The translations under genes and the position numbers were made by a program. Under the pieces are notes generated by a model. That model saw nothing but the letters and a program-made list of their open reading frames with translations, searched no databases and was not told the DNA's origin. Below, piece after piece: positions 14,788 through 22,846 of a stretch of DNA of 38,488 nucleotides. This DNA is from an uncultured Bacilli bacterium (lineage in GTDB: Bacteria > Bacillota_I > Bacilli_A > RF39 > UBA660), in assembly GCA_910576795.1 (NCBI GenBank), contig CAJTIX010000010.1, positions 1-38,488 of the forward strand, given 5' to 3'. Position 1 is the stretch's first letter, and every line of letters begins with the position of its first letter.

Positions 14788-15723
14788 ATGAACGATAATA
14801 CAAACGAAATGGCTCAAAATGTAGAAATGGATCAAGTTCCTGTAACTGATGCAGATGATTTTTTCTATGAAAATGACGATATTATTGATGTAGATAACAT
14901 GATTCAAGATATTCAAGTTCCAAATACTGAAACAGAAGTACAAAATGAAATTCCAACTATTGATACAATGCAATCTGAAATCAAACCAATGGGATTATCT
15001 GAACAAGAAATGAACCGTATGATTGAAGAAGATGAAGAAAATGGGGATCAAAAAGATTTAGATGATAGCTATGTTCTTTCAAACTTCGATGTATTATTTG
15101 ATAGCCTATATAATGATGTAGCTGGTGCGAATAATTTCATTTCCAATTTGATTGAACAAAAGAAGACAGTAAATGTAAATGAAGCTGAATTAAATGAATT
15201 AAAAGATAAGTTGGAGAAAGACAGACAAGAATTTGAAAAATATATTGAAACACAAAAAAATAGTTTGGAATTAGAGAAAAAAGAAGTCAATGAATATGTT
15301 AAAAATCAAAGAATTCGTATTCAAAATGAAGAAGAAAAATTCAATGCTGATTGTGATGCAACAAGAGCAGAAATTGCCCTTGCAGAACAAACATTAAAAG
15401 TTGCGAATGAAAAATTGGATACTGAAAAAGAACAATTTGAACAATATAAACAATTGGAAGAAGAAAAATTAAATACAGATAGAGCTAAATTAGAAACAGA
15501 AAGAGACCAATTCTCAAAAGAAAAGGCTATTGCTGAAGAAAAAATCAGAAATGGTCAAAAAGAATTACAAACACAAAAAGAACAATTTGCTAAATCAAAA
15601 GAATTAGAAGAAAAGAAATTAGAACTTGAAAGTAAAAATTTATCGCAAAGTTGTGCAAGATTTAAAGAATTAGTTTCACAATTCAATTCTGGTTTCCAAC
15701 AATTACCTGGAAAGAATGACTAG
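14788..15723 (+). CDS. Acidic coiled-coil protein A, unknown function
   Basis: The 311-residue cytoplasmic protein has a very acidic, probably disordered N-terminal third (residues 1-100, rich in Asp, Asn and Glu), then a long coiled coil (about 130-290) with Lys/Glu heptads, and a short C-terminal block ARFKELVSQFNSGF. AGGGAG precedes the ATG. The next gene has the same three-part plan and the same C-terminal motif, so the two are likely paralogues forming a heteromer or filament. It follows ftsK after 138 bases with its own promoter. A role in chromosome or cell-shape organisation is only a guess. Repetitive Glu/Lys content makes homology searches unreliable. Confidence 0.75.
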   Translation: MNDNTNEMAQNVEMDQVPVTDADDFFYENDDIIDVDNMIQDIQVPNTETEVQNEIPTIDTMQSEIKPMGLSEQEMNRMIEEDEENGDQKDLDDSYVLSNFDVLFDSLYNDVAGANNFISNLIEQKKTVNVNEAELNELKDKLEKDRQEFEKYIETQKNSLELEKKEVNEYVKNQRIRIQNEEEKFNADCDATRAEIALAEQTLKVANEKLDTEKEQFEQYKQLEEEKLNTDRAKLETERDQFSKEKAIAEEKIRNGQKELQTQKEQFAKSKELEEKKLELESKNLSQSCARFKELVSQFNSGFQQLPGKND

Positions 15724-15734
15724 GAGTCTTTTTC

Positions 15735-16451
15735 TTGGAAGAAACTTTGACAGATGAAATCATTGATATAGAGCCAGAAATAAGTAGCGATACTGAAAAA
15801 ATAGATACAAGTTTTGATTTATTAAAAACCGATAGCTTTGCGGTTTCTAAAAATATAGAAAAAGAAGAAATAAAAGAAGAACCAAAGTTAGAAATTCCTA
15901 AAGATGATTTGAAAAATATCTTTGAAATTGCAAATAATAATGTGCGTGAAGCAACTCAGATTTTTAATAAAAATCTTGAAATCAAGAAAAAATTATTTAG
16001 TGAAAAAAAAGAGTTAGAACAAGCACGAATAGAGCATGAAGAGAAGTGTAGAGAAGAAATACAAAAAGTAAAGGCATACAAAGAGGAAGTTTATCAAAAA
16101 TTAAGAGATAAAAAACAACAACTAGAAAGAGAAATTCAACATTTAAAAGATGCTCAATCTAATTTTAATTTAGAAAAAAATAAATTTGAGTTCTATAAAA
16201 AAAATGAAATGAATAAAATTCAAAAACAGAGTGAAGAACGTGAGCAAGAATTAGATGCACGTCAAGCATTTTTAGAAGATCGTGAATTGGATTTAGAACA
16301 ACAAGAAAAACAAATGGAAGAAGAAAAGAAAAGATTAGAAGAAAATCGCTTAAAATATGAATCTGATAAAGAGGAATTGAGCAATAATCTTTTGAAATTC
16401 AATGAATTAGTTGGAGAATTTACTTCGAATGTTGAAAAAATAAGTGAATAA
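15735..16451 (+). CDS. Acidic coiled-coil protein B, paralogue of A
   Basis: The 238-residue protein begins at TTG 15735, supported by AGGAG eight bases upstream that overlaps the stop of gene A. The N-terminal 65 residues are acidic, residues about 75-215 are a continuous coiled coil, and the end (LLKFNELVGEFTSNVEKI) matches the C-terminal block of protein A at F-x-E-L-V-x-x-F. The 11-base gap shows co-transcription. It has no enzyme motif, signal peptide or membrane span. It could pair with protein A through the shared coil. Confidence 0.75.
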   Translation: MEETLTDEIIDIEPEISSDTEKIDTSFDLLKTDSFAVSKNIEKEEIKEEPKLEIPKDDLKNIFEIANNNVREATQIFNKNLEIKKKLFSEKKELEQARIEHEEKCREEIQKVKAYKEEVYQKLRDKKQQLEREIQHLKDAQSNFNLEKNKFEFYKKNEMNKIQKQSEEREQELDARQAFLEDRELDLEQQEKQMEEEKKRLEENRLKYESDKEELSNNLLKFNELVGEFTSNVEKISE

Positions 16452-16474
16452 TCAAGGAAACTTGATTGTTTTTT
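16450..16474 (+). terminator. Intrinsic terminator after the coiled-coil pair
   Basis: AATCAAG-GAAA-CTTGATT with a GNRA-type loop followed by GTTTTTT. It starts inside the stop codon of gene B, and the ribosome site of the next gene begins three bases after the T run. Confidence 0.75.
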
Positions 16475-16488
16475 ATAGGGGGATAGAT

Positions 16489-17319
16489 ATGATAAAAAGT
16501 ACCAATATTTATGTTTCATCAGATCAACATAAAACATTAGCGCTTATTTCAGATATTCACTATACTAAAAATTATTCAGAAAAAAGATTGGAAGAAGTTT
16601 ATGAAAATTTAAAATATAATCACCCAGACTATATTTGTATTGCAGGTGATTTCTTAGATCAGGGCAATGTATTAGAAGAAAAAGAGAGTAGGAAAATATT
16701 TTATACTTGGATAAAAAAAGTTGCTAAGATTGCTCCTGTTATTATTTCTATTGGAAATCATGATGTAGGGGTAAAGAGAAAAAAATGGAGTTATTATGTT
16801 CCAAAAGAAAATATCGATAAATTGAATTCATTTTCCAATGTACATGTTCTAGATAATAATTCTGTTGTCATAGATTGTATCTGTTTTTTGGGATATACTT
16901 TGCCTTTTATATATTATGATCAAAAGCCACATGAACAAGTAGAACCCTATGTATCTGACATTGATCAAAAATTAAAAACACATTTAAGAAAAGATTATTT
17001 TCATATTTTACTTTGCCACACACCTATTTATGCAACACATGTTCAAGTTTGTGCAACTGAAGTTTTAAAAACAGTGGATTTGGTTCTTTCTGGACATATG
17101 CATAATGGAATCATACCATTTCATGGAAAAGGAAATTATGGACTCATTTCACCTTCTAAAAAAATATTTCCAAAGTATGCATGGGGTAATTTTAAAATTG
17201 ATAGAACGCAGTATATTATTAGTGGGGGTATCATTGCCTTTTCTAAGATGTCTCCTTTTATTTTTCATTTCTTTAATTGTTTTTTTCCTTCTCATATTGA
17301 ATATATCCATTTGTGTTAG
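16489..17319 (+). CDS. Metallophosphoesterase (calcineurin-like, YkuE type)
   Basis: The 276-residue phosphoesterase has the full two-metal motif set: D22 and H24 (LISDIHYTK), D54 (AGDFLDQG), N90-H91-D92 (IGNHDVG), H177 (LLCHTP), and H203 and H205 (SGHMHNG). AGGGGGA precedes ATG 16489; an upstream in-frame GTG would lie inside the terminator. There is no signal peptide. Its substrate is unknown; relatives act on phospholipid headgroups or UDP-sugars. The insertion sequence at 17315 splits its stop codon. Joining the flanks gives TTG-TAA, whereas now it reads TTG-TGT-TAG, so the protein gained only a terminal Cys and should still work. Confidence 0.88.
   Translation: MIKSTNIYVSSDQHKTLALISDIHYTKNYSEKRLEEVYENLKYNHPDYICIAGDFLDQGNVLEEKESRKIFYTWIKKVAKIAPVIISIGNHDVGVKRKKWSYYVPKENIDKLNSFSNVHVLDNNSVVIDCICFLGYTLPFIYYDQKPHEQVEPYVSDIDQKLKTHLRKDYFHILLCHTPIYATHVQVCATEVLKTVDLVLSGHMHNGIIPFHGKGNYGLISPSKKIFPKYAWGNFKIDRTQYIISGGIIAFSKMSPFIFHFFNCFFPSHIEYIHLC
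17306..17314 (+). repeat. Target-site duplication, left copy (TCCATTTGT)
   Basis: This 9-base direct repeat matches 18929-18937 exactly and borders the insertion sequence on its left. Confidence 0.85.
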
Positions 17320-18928
17320 TGTAGAATAAGTGGGGAGATTTATTACCTAAAAAATAAGAATTATAACTAAATTAATTTTAATATTAGAGAGATAGATAGT
17401 CAATATCTATCCTTTTAAATCTAGATAAATTTAATACCTCTATTAGATAATAATTCATTTAATCTGTTGTTATCAGAAGAAGAATCAAAAGTTGGAATAG
17501 GAACATCAATAGAATATAGTGAAGAATGATTAGAGGAAAGCTTTTGATCATATTTGATATTAACAAGTTGATTTATTTTAAAATTGATATCTTTGTATTC
17601 ATCAGTACCAAATTTTAAATTGTAATAATCCTGAATAGTTAATTCATGTTTATTAGCGTGATAAACTAGTAATTTCAATTTATTTTTAAGCCCCTGTTCA
17701 GAAAGAAGAAGTAATGTATCTAGCAAAGGCTTGATTAATATGACCTTCCATAGAGCAATGCACTTTATAATCCACATGAGACTGATTTTGGATACCCTCA
17801 AGATTATTTAAGATATAATTCATATGTTCTTTCATATATTTTTCCTGGTTAGAGTATTTTTCTATTTGAGAATTAACAAGTGTTTTAAAATCATCTAATA
17901 AGTTGTTTCTAATATAATCATCCGCAATATTTCTTAAATTTATTTCATTTTTAAAAATATAATTTAAATGTTTTTTGATATAGTGAAAAGGATCTAACAC
18001 AAATTTAGCTTTTGGAAAGCAGTTATGAAAGTTTTTGATACCAGAGGCACCATCACCAGAGACAAATATTATTTTAAATTTAGTAATATCATATCGTTTG
18101 TTCACATAATCAAATATAACTTCCCAAAGTTCTTCATAAGATAGATTAGAAGAAGCAAAATAACGAATATTTTTAAGTTTCTTTCTTTTTACAAAATCTT
18201 CTTCATAACCTTCATGAACAATGGCAGCAGGGCAAATTTTATTACCGCCATTTTGTAAATTAGCGTGAATTTCATCCATTTCAATATAAAGAACATCTGG
18301 TTGATGAGTGACTCTAGTAACATTTTCAACAATAGAGCCATCCAGTTTAGCTAATTTTTTAGAAACAGTACTTCTCGAAATAGGAGTATTTCGTAAAGCA
18401 TGACGAGCAGACTGACTCATATTTTCATCCATAGCATATTTAATCAATTGATATTCAGCTTCATTGGTTAATCTCTGATAGGATTTCAAGAATAAAACAT
18501 CTCTTAAAGGAACATAACGTTCTTTGGTAGATTTATTGATATAAGAAGTGGAATTGATAGTAATACAGCCAATAGAAGTAATTAGGGTTCTTTTGCGAGT
18601 TTCTTTTACGTAGTAGTGATCTTTTCTTTCTTGAGAATGTTTAATTTGTTGATCAATATAGTTAAGAAAAGATTCATATATTTTTAAAGTAAAAGAATCA
18701 CCGACATTTCTAATTTTACTTTCTAAATTAAATGGATTTAAATTTTTCTGAAAAGTTTGATTAAAAGTATTTGTAAATTCATTAATTAATGGTATTATGC
18801 TCATATGGTTAGTACCTGCTTTCTATTGTTTTTGAACAACTCAATTATAAAGCATTTTTTAGGTATTAACCATTTTTATTTGTTTATAATGGTATTTTTT
18901 CTATTCTCCACACTTTGGAAACACTATC
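17315..18928 (-). mobile_element. ISLre2-family insertion sequence, complete
   Basis: The element is 1614 bp, bounded by imperfect 23-bp inverted repeats (left begins GTTAGTGT, right end reads GATAGTGT; both continue to AAGTG-x-GGAG, 16 of 23 identical). It is flanked by the 9-bp duplication TCCATTTGT; I recall 9 bp as the size for ISLre2. It carries a single leftward transposase with one frame break. The perfect duplication suggests a recent insertion. It landed between the phosphoesterase stop codon and the secE promoter, whose -35 starts eight bases beyond the duplication. Confidence 0.88.
17421..18804 (-). pseudogene. ISLre2 (UPF0236) transposase with a +1 frame break
   Basis: The frame opens at ATG 18804 (MSIIPLINEF...) and runs 368 residues to a TGA at 17698-17700. 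Sequence resembling the rest of the family continues in the +1-shifted frame (LLSEQGLKNKLKLLVYHAN...) to 17421, giving about 460 residues in all, the usual size. Family features include the YIEMDEIHANLQ, VSGDGASGI and KFVLDPFHYIKKHL acidic motifs. The switch falls in a CTT-rich run (ACTTCTTCTTTCTGA, minus strand), a likely slippage site. It may be a decaying mutation or a sequencing error; programmed shifting is not known for this family. Confidence 0.8.
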
Positions 18929-18937
18929 TCCATTTGT
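18929..18937 (+). repeat. Target-site duplication, right copy (TCCATTTGT)
   Basis: Exact partner of 17306-17314, immediately right of the insertion sequence. Confidence 0.85.
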
Positions 18938-18944
18938 AAAACAA

Positions 18945-18973
18945 TTGACTTTTTTGGAAATCTATGATATTCT
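18945..18973 (+). promoter_or_regulatory. Promoter of secE-nusG
   Basis: TTGACT (18945-18950), a 17-base spacer and TATTCT (18968-18973). The insertion sequence replaced everything upstream of -45, so any upstream element was lost. Confidence 0.7.
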
Positions 18974-19040
18974 TTATTTAGACACAGATTTCCAGTGTTT
19001 TTTATTTGAAAGAAAACATATGATGAAAAGAGGGAGTATT

Positions 19041-19220
19041 ATGAAAAAAATTGCAAGATTTTTTGTAAGTGTCAAAAAAGAAATGAAAAAAGTAAAATGG
19101 CCAAGTAAAAAAGAAATGATTACTTATTCTACTGCAACAATTGTATTTATTTTAGTATTTGGATTATTTTTTGCAGGACTTGATTTTATTATTTCAGGTC
19201 TTAAGATGGTGGTGAAATAA
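19041..19220 (+). CDS. secE: Preprotein translocase subunit SecE
   Basis: The 59-residue protein has the minimal Gram-positive SecE form: a basic amphipathic helix with KKEMKKVKWPSKKEM, then one membrane segment (residues about 32-55, TIVFILVFGLFFAGLDFII). It clamps SecY in the protein-export channel. AGGGAG precedes ATG 19041; an open frame further upstream reaches toward the promoter and is discarded. Its stop overlaps the nusG start by one base. Position before nusG is the conserved bacterial order. Confidence 0.95.
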   Translation: MKKIARFFVSVKKEMKKVKWPSKKEMITYSTATIVFILVFGLFFAGLDFIISGLKMVVK

Positions 19221-19753
19221 TGCAGAAAGAATGGTATGTTGTTAACACTTATTCTGGACATGAAAATAAGGTCAAAGAAAAGTTAGAAATGCGTGCAAGT
19301 TCTATGGGAATGGAAGACCATATTTATCGTGTGGTTGTTCCAGAGCAAAAAGAAGTTGAAATCAAAGATGGCGTACAAAAAGAGAAAATGAAGAAAATGT
19401 TTCCTGGATATATTTTAGTGGAAATGGTTATGACAGATGAGGCATGGTTTATTGTGCGTAATACGCCTGGTGTAACAGGATTCATTGGATCTTCGGGTAA
19501 AGGAGCAAAGCCATTTCCATTGACACCACAAGAGGTAGATAAAATTTTAGGCAGTATGGGTATGAGTCGATTAGAAATTGGAAATTCACTGAACGTTGAT
19601 GATACTGTCAAAGTAGTAAATGGACCATTTGCTAATATGTTTGGTAAAGTCAAAACTATCGATATGGAAAATCAAAAAGTGGAAGTTGCACTTGATTTAT
19701 TTGGGCAAGAAACAATTGTGGAACTTGCTTTAACAGAAATAGAGGTGGCATAA
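19220..19753 (+). CDS. nusG: Transcription elongation/termination factor NusG
   Basis: This 177-residue protein has an NGN domain (residues about 3-110; WYVVNTYSGHENKVKEKLE, then FPGYILVEM and VRNTPGVTGFIG) that binds the RNA polymerase clamp, and a KOW domain (about 125-177; VKVVNGPFANMFGKVK) that contacts S10 or Rho. Length is standard. The ATG shares its A with the secE stop, so the two are translationally coupled. Confidence 0.97.
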   Translation: MQKEWYVVNTYSGHENKVKEKLEMRASSMGMEDHIYRVVVPEQKEVEIKDGVQKEKMKKMFPGYILVEMVMTDEAWFIVRNTPGVTGFIGSSGKGAKPFPLTPQEVDKILGSMGMSRLEIGNSLNVDDTVKVVNGPFANMFGKVKTIDMENQKVEVALDLFGQETIVELALTEIEVA

Positions 19754-19756
19754 ATT

Positions 19757-20380
19757 ATGGATGAAAAAATGGGAGAATCTTGGTTTGAACAATTGATACG
19801 ATGCAATAGTCAGTTTCCAGAGGTGGACCAAGAAAAGATGGATTTACCTACTTCTGATAAACAAAATCCTGAAGTAGATGTAGATATGGATGCTATTTTA
19901 AAAACAAATAGTCCTCAGACTAGTTTAGATGCATTGATACAAAGAAAAAATACGGAACTTACAGAAAAGGAGGCTGCTGCAATCTTGGAAAAACATACTG
20001 CTTCACAATCTACTATAGATCAGTTGATTCAACAACAAAATCAAGTGGAGAAACAACCAGTGGTGATTACACCATATATGCGTACATCTGGTTACCAAAA
20101 ATTAAGAACCTATTGGTATAGTTTACCTGCTTTGATTCCACAAATGGTAATGCAATGTGGAGAAAATGGTGGGGAACTTAATTTTCAAGGAGTCGGAGAA
20201 CCTGATGAAAATTTATTGGTAGAATTTGAATTAACAGTGCAACAATATTTAGATTACTATCTTTCTGAAATGGGATTAGAGGCACATATCAAGAAACCAG
20301 TATACCAAGAAAATGGTGGCATATATAAAAAGATAGGTGACTATCGTTTGTCAATTCAAAAACATGAAAAAATAAAATAG
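19757..20380 (+). CDS. Unrecognised 207-aa protein between nusG and rplK
   Basis: The protein begins three bases after the nusG stop, so it belongs to the secE-nusG transcript. The N-terminal half is acidic and Gln-rich, with two similar helices (TSLDALIQRKN and STIDQLIQQQN) that look like a short internal repeat or docking motif. The C-terminal half (about 105-207) looks folded, with aromatic residues (YQKLRTYWYSLP), a Cys and beta-like segments. There is no membrane span or signal peptide. I do not recognise it. Bacteria normally have rplK right after nusG, so this is a lineage-specific insertion; co-expression suggests a link to transcription or ribosomes, by inference only. Confidence 0.8.
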   Translation: MDEKMGESWFEQLIRCNSQFPEVDQEKMDLPTSDKQNPEVDVDMDAILKTNSPQTSLDALIQRKNTELTEKEAAAILEKHTASQSTIDQLIQQQNQVEKQPVVITPYMRTSGYQKLRTYWYSLPALIPQMVMQCGENGGELNFQGVGEPDENLLVEFELTVQQYLDYYLSEMGLEAHIKKPVYQENGGIYKKIGDYRLSIQKHEKIK

Positions 20381-20385
20381 ATATA

Positions 20386-20414
20386 TTTACAAAACCATAA
20401 AGTTGTGGTATTAT
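20386..20414 (+). promoter_or_regulatory. Promoter of rplK-rplA
   Basis: TTTACA (20386-20391), a 17-base spacer and TATTAT (20409-20414). The leader contains a short hairpin at 20422-20440 (CTATATAT-TTA-ATATATAG). Confidence 0.7.
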
Positions 20415-20445
20415 GAACTAGCTATATATTTAATATATAGATGAT

Positions 20446-20483
20446 TGTGGGAGATGTTTCATGCGGATATCATTTGAACCACA
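20446..20483 (+). promoter_or_regulatory. L1-type leader motif before rplK
   Basis: TGTGGGAG at the 5' side and ACCACA at the 3' side form a TGTGG/CCACA stem with an asymmetric inner loop, the pattern of the ribosomal L1 binding site in L11-L1 operon leaders. L1 binding would repress rplK translation. Confidence 0.6.
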
Positions 20484-20512
20484 CGCGAAAAAAATTATAG
20501 GAGGTGTTTTTC

Positions 20513-20941
20513 GTGGCAAAACCAATTACGAAGATTATTAAATTGCAAGTACCTGCTGGAAAAGCAACACCAGCTCCACCAGTTGGGACCGTTTTAGGAC
20601 CTGCTGGAATTAACTTGCAAGAATTTTGTACAAAATATAATGATGCAACCAAAGATAAGATGGGAGATATTTTACCAGTTGAAATTTCTGTTTACGAAGA
20701 TAGAACGTTTGACTTTGTAATCAAAACTCCACCAACTGCATTCTTAATTAAGAAAGTAACTGGAATTAAGAAGGGATCTACAAAAGGATCTAAAGAACTA
20801 GTTGGAAAATTATCACAAGCGCAGTTAAAAGAAATTGCTGAAATTAAATTGCCAGACTTAAACGCTTACAGTATCGAAGAAGCTATGAAAATTGTAGCTG
20901 GTACTGCTCGTAACATGGGCGTTGAAGTAGAAGAAAATTAA
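20513..20941 (+). CDS. rplK: 50S ribosomal protein L11
   Basis: The 142-residue protein has the full L11 pattern: VPAGKATPAPPVGTVLGPAG in the N-terminal domain and the C-terminal rRNA-binding domain ending in AGTARNMGV. It binds the GTPase centre of 23S rRNA with L10-L12. The start is GTG 20513, giving the conserved MAKPITKIIKLQ and preceded by ATAGGAGG; an in-frame upstream extension has no support. Confidence 0.97.
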   Translation: MAKPITKIIKLQVPAGKATPAPPVGTVLGPAGINLQEFCTKYNDATKDKMGDILPVEISVYEDRTFDFVIKTPPTAFLIKKVTGIKKGSTKGSKELVGKLSQAQLKEIAEIKLPDLNAYSIEEAMKIVAGTARNMGVEVEEN

Positions 20942-20958
20942 CATATAGGTAAATAACC

Positions 20959-20991
20959 TATGTGGGAGGAAAAATCCGCATACACCACATA
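20959..20991 (+). promoter_or_regulatory. L1-type leader motif before rplA
   Basis: TATGTGG/CCACATA forms a 7-bp stem around GGAGG...ACA, matching the motif before rplK. A hairpin (CATATAGGT/ACCTATGTG) directly overlaps it on the 5' side and could compete. AAGGAGG follows at once, so binding would cover the ribosome site. Confidence 0.6.
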
Positions 20992-21004
20992 AGGAGGTAA
21001 AATA

Positions 21005-21700
21005 ATGAAAAAAGGTAAGAAATATTTAGAAGCTTCAAAAAAGGTAGATAAAGCAAAATTATATACAGTAGAAGAAGCTGTGAATTTAGTCAAAGAAACT
21101 TCAATTACAAATTTTGATGGTTCTGTTGAACTTGCTCTTCGTTTGAACTTAGATACAAAGAAGGCAGATCAACAATTGAGAGGTGCATTAGTACTTCCAA
21201 ATGGAACTGGAAAATCGAAAAAAGTTTTAGTAATTGCTAAGGGTGCACAGGCAGAAGCTGCGCGTGAAGCAGGAGCTGATTATGTTGGAGACATGGATAT
21301 GTTAGAAAAAATCGAAAAAGAAAATTGGTTCGATTTTGATACCATGATTGCCACTCCAGATATGATGCCAGCTTTAGGTAAAATTGGTAAAGTATTAGGT
21401 CCAAAAGGATTGATGCCAAACCCTAAAACAGGAACAGTAACAATGGATACGAAAACAGCTGTAGAAGAAGTAAAAAAAGGACGTGTAGAATATCGTACAG
21501 ATAGTTATGGAAATGTACACGTAATTATTGGTAAAGTTTCATTTGACGCAGCTCAATTAGTAGAAAACTTAAATGCCTTTGTATCATTAATTGTAAAATC
21601 AAAACCATCGGTAGTAAAAGGAAAATATATTTTAAATGTATCTCTTTCTTCTACAATGGGGCCTGGTATTAAAATTGATACAAATAGTTTTGACAACTAA
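21005..21700 (+). CDS. rplA: 50S ribosomal protein L1
   Basis: The 231-residue L1 has the two-domain form, with GAQAEAAREAGADYVG and the hinge-region GPKGLMPNPKTGTV signature. It forms the mobile L1 stalk that helps release E-site tRNA, and represses its own operon through leader RNA. AAGGAGG precedes ATG 21005. The -35 of the next promoter overlaps its last codons. Confidence 0.97.
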   Translation: MKKGKKYLEASKKVDKAKLYTVEEAVNLVKETSITNFDGSVELALRLNLDTKKADQQLRGALVLPNGTGKSKKVLVIAKGAQAEAAREAGADYVGDMDMLEKIEKENWFDFDTMIATPDMMPALGKIGKVLGPKGLMPNPKTGTVTMDTKTAVEEVKKGRVEYRTDSYGNVHVIIGKVSFDAAQLVENLNAFVSLIVKSKPSVVKGKYILNVSLSSTMGPGIKIDTNSFDN

Positions 21701-21718
21701 TTTAAATTGTGTTATAAT
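21690..21718 (+). promoter_or_regulatory. Promoter of rplJ-rplL
   Basis: TTGACA (21690-21695), a 17-base spacer and TATAAT (21713-21718): a perfect consensus. The -35 lies in the last codons of rplA. Confidence 0.85.
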
Positions 21719-21724
21719 GAACAC

Positions 21725-21880
21725 GTTCATGAAATAAAATATATTGTACCGTAGACAGTAGGTGTAGCAATACTTAATATCCTACCGAGGAACTTGAATT
21801 ATTATTTAAGTCTTCAGGCTCTTGCGGTATATACTGTAAGAGTTTTTTATACGGAACCAAAGAATAGGAGGTGTCGCATA
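21725..21880 (+). promoter_or_regulatory. L10 leader with transcription attenuator
   Basis: The leader has the L10-leader core (ACAGTAGGTG ... CTTAATATCCTACCGAGG), which forms the L10(L12)4 binding structure with a stem from CAGTAGG/CCTACCG. At 21819-21848 an 11-bp stem with a 2-base loop is followed by six T, an intrinsic terminator before AGGAGG. Excess L10 complex would favour termination, as shown in B. subtilis. Confidence 0.85.
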
Positions 21881-22375
21881 ATGGCAAATCAAAAGATTAT
21901 TGAACAAAAAGCTTCAATCGTAGAAGAAATTGTTGGAAAAATGAAAGAAGCAGCATCTTATGTATTTTTTGATTATCGTGGACTTACTGTTTCAGAAACC
22001 AACGAACTGAGAAGAAAGTTAAGAGAAACAGATTCTGAACTCAAAATTTACAAAAATACACTTTCAAAAAGAGCTTTGGATAGTTTAAATATCGCAATTG
22101 GCGAATTAGATGGTCCAAAAGCAATCGCATTTGGTAAAGATGCAGTTGCTCCAATTAAAGTGTTAAGTGATTTTGCAAAAGAACACAGTGCACTTGAAAT
22201 TAAGATTGGAGTTGTAGATGGAGAAGTTGCAGATCAAGCTATGTTAAAACAGTTGGCATCTATTCCATCAAGAGAAGGTTTACTTACAATGTTTGCAAGT
22301 GGACTTATGGGTATTGCAAGAGACTTTGCAATTTGCTTAGACTTGCATAGTAAAAATTTAGAAGAAAATAATTAA
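21881..22375 (+). CDS. rplJ: 50S ribosomal protein L10
   Basis: This 164-residue protein has the N-terminal rRNA-binding domain (YVFFDYRGLTVSETNELRRKLR, then KIYKNTLSKRAL) and the C-terminal helix that docks L7/L12 dimers. ATG 21881 follows AGGAGG; a longer frame upstream runs through the leader and is rejected. It precedes rplL by 13 bases and is controlled by its own leader. Confidence 0.97.
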   Translation: MANQKIIEQKASIVEEIVGKMKEAASYVFFDYRGLTVSETNELRRKLRETDSELKIYKNTLSKRALDSLNIAIGELDGPKAIAFGKDAVAPIKVLSDFAKEHSALEIKIGVVDGEVADQAMLKQLASIPSREGLLTMFASGLMGIARDFAICLDLHSKNLEENN

Positions 22376-22388
22376 GGAGGAAAATAAA

Positions 22389-22760
22389 ATGGCAAAATTA
22401 AGCGCAAAAGAAATTATTGATTCTTTAAAAGAAATGACTCTTTTAGAAATCAAAGAAGTAGTAGATTTAATGAAAGAAGAATTTGGTGTAGATCCATCTG
22501 CAGTAGCAGTAGCAGCCGCTCCAGTAGCAGGTGCAGCTACAGAAGAAGGACCAAGTACAGTAACTGTAGTATTAACAGAAGCTGGTGCTAACAAAATCGC
22601 TGTTATCAAATTAGTTCGTGAATACACTGGATTAGGATTAAAAGAAGCAAAAGATATTGCTGATAACGGTGGAAATGTAAAAGAAAATGTTTCAGCTGAT
22701 GAAGCAAATGAAATCAAAGCTAAATTTGAAGAAGCTGGCGCAACAGTAGAATTCAAATAA
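22389..22760 (+). CDS. rplL: 50S ribosomal protein L7/L12
   Basis: The 123-residue protein has the N-terminal dimerisation domain (LSAKEIIDSLKEMTLLEIKEVVDLMKEEF), an Ala/Val-rich hinge (residues about 37-52) and the C-terminal factor-binding domain (KIAVIKLVREYTGLGLKEAKDI). It recruits translational GTPases. AAGGAGG of rplL overlaps the rplJ stop, supporting coupled translation. Confidence 0.97.
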   Translation: MAKLSAKEIIDSLKEMTLLEIKEVVDLMKEEFGVDPSAVAVAAAPVAGAATEEGPSTVTVVLTEAGANKIAVIKLVREYTGLGLKEAKDIADNGGNVKENVSADEANEIKAKFEEAGATVEFK

Positions 22761-22777
22761 TTATTATAAATGGTTAG

Positions 22778-22807
22778 GCCTGTACTAAAAAATTTAGTAT
22801 AGGCTTT
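22778..22807 (+). terminator. Hairpin after rplL (weak terminator or processing site)
   Basis: A 12-bp stem (GCCTGTACTAAA/TTTAGTATAGGC) with a 3-base loop, but only three T follow. It may give partial termination or an RNase site between ribosomal and downstream genes. Confidence 0.5.
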
Positions 22808-22846
22808 CGCCGTTTATTATAATACACAAAAATTGTGGGTGAATAT

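Noticed and set aside
17698..17720. Programmed +1 frameshifting in the transposase
   Set aside because: The family is not known to use it and the shift lies in a simple CTT repeat, so mutation or sequencing error is more likely.
22358..22756. 132-codon antisense frame over rplL
   Set aside because: It mirrors the highly biased rplL coding strand; no ribosome site or family.
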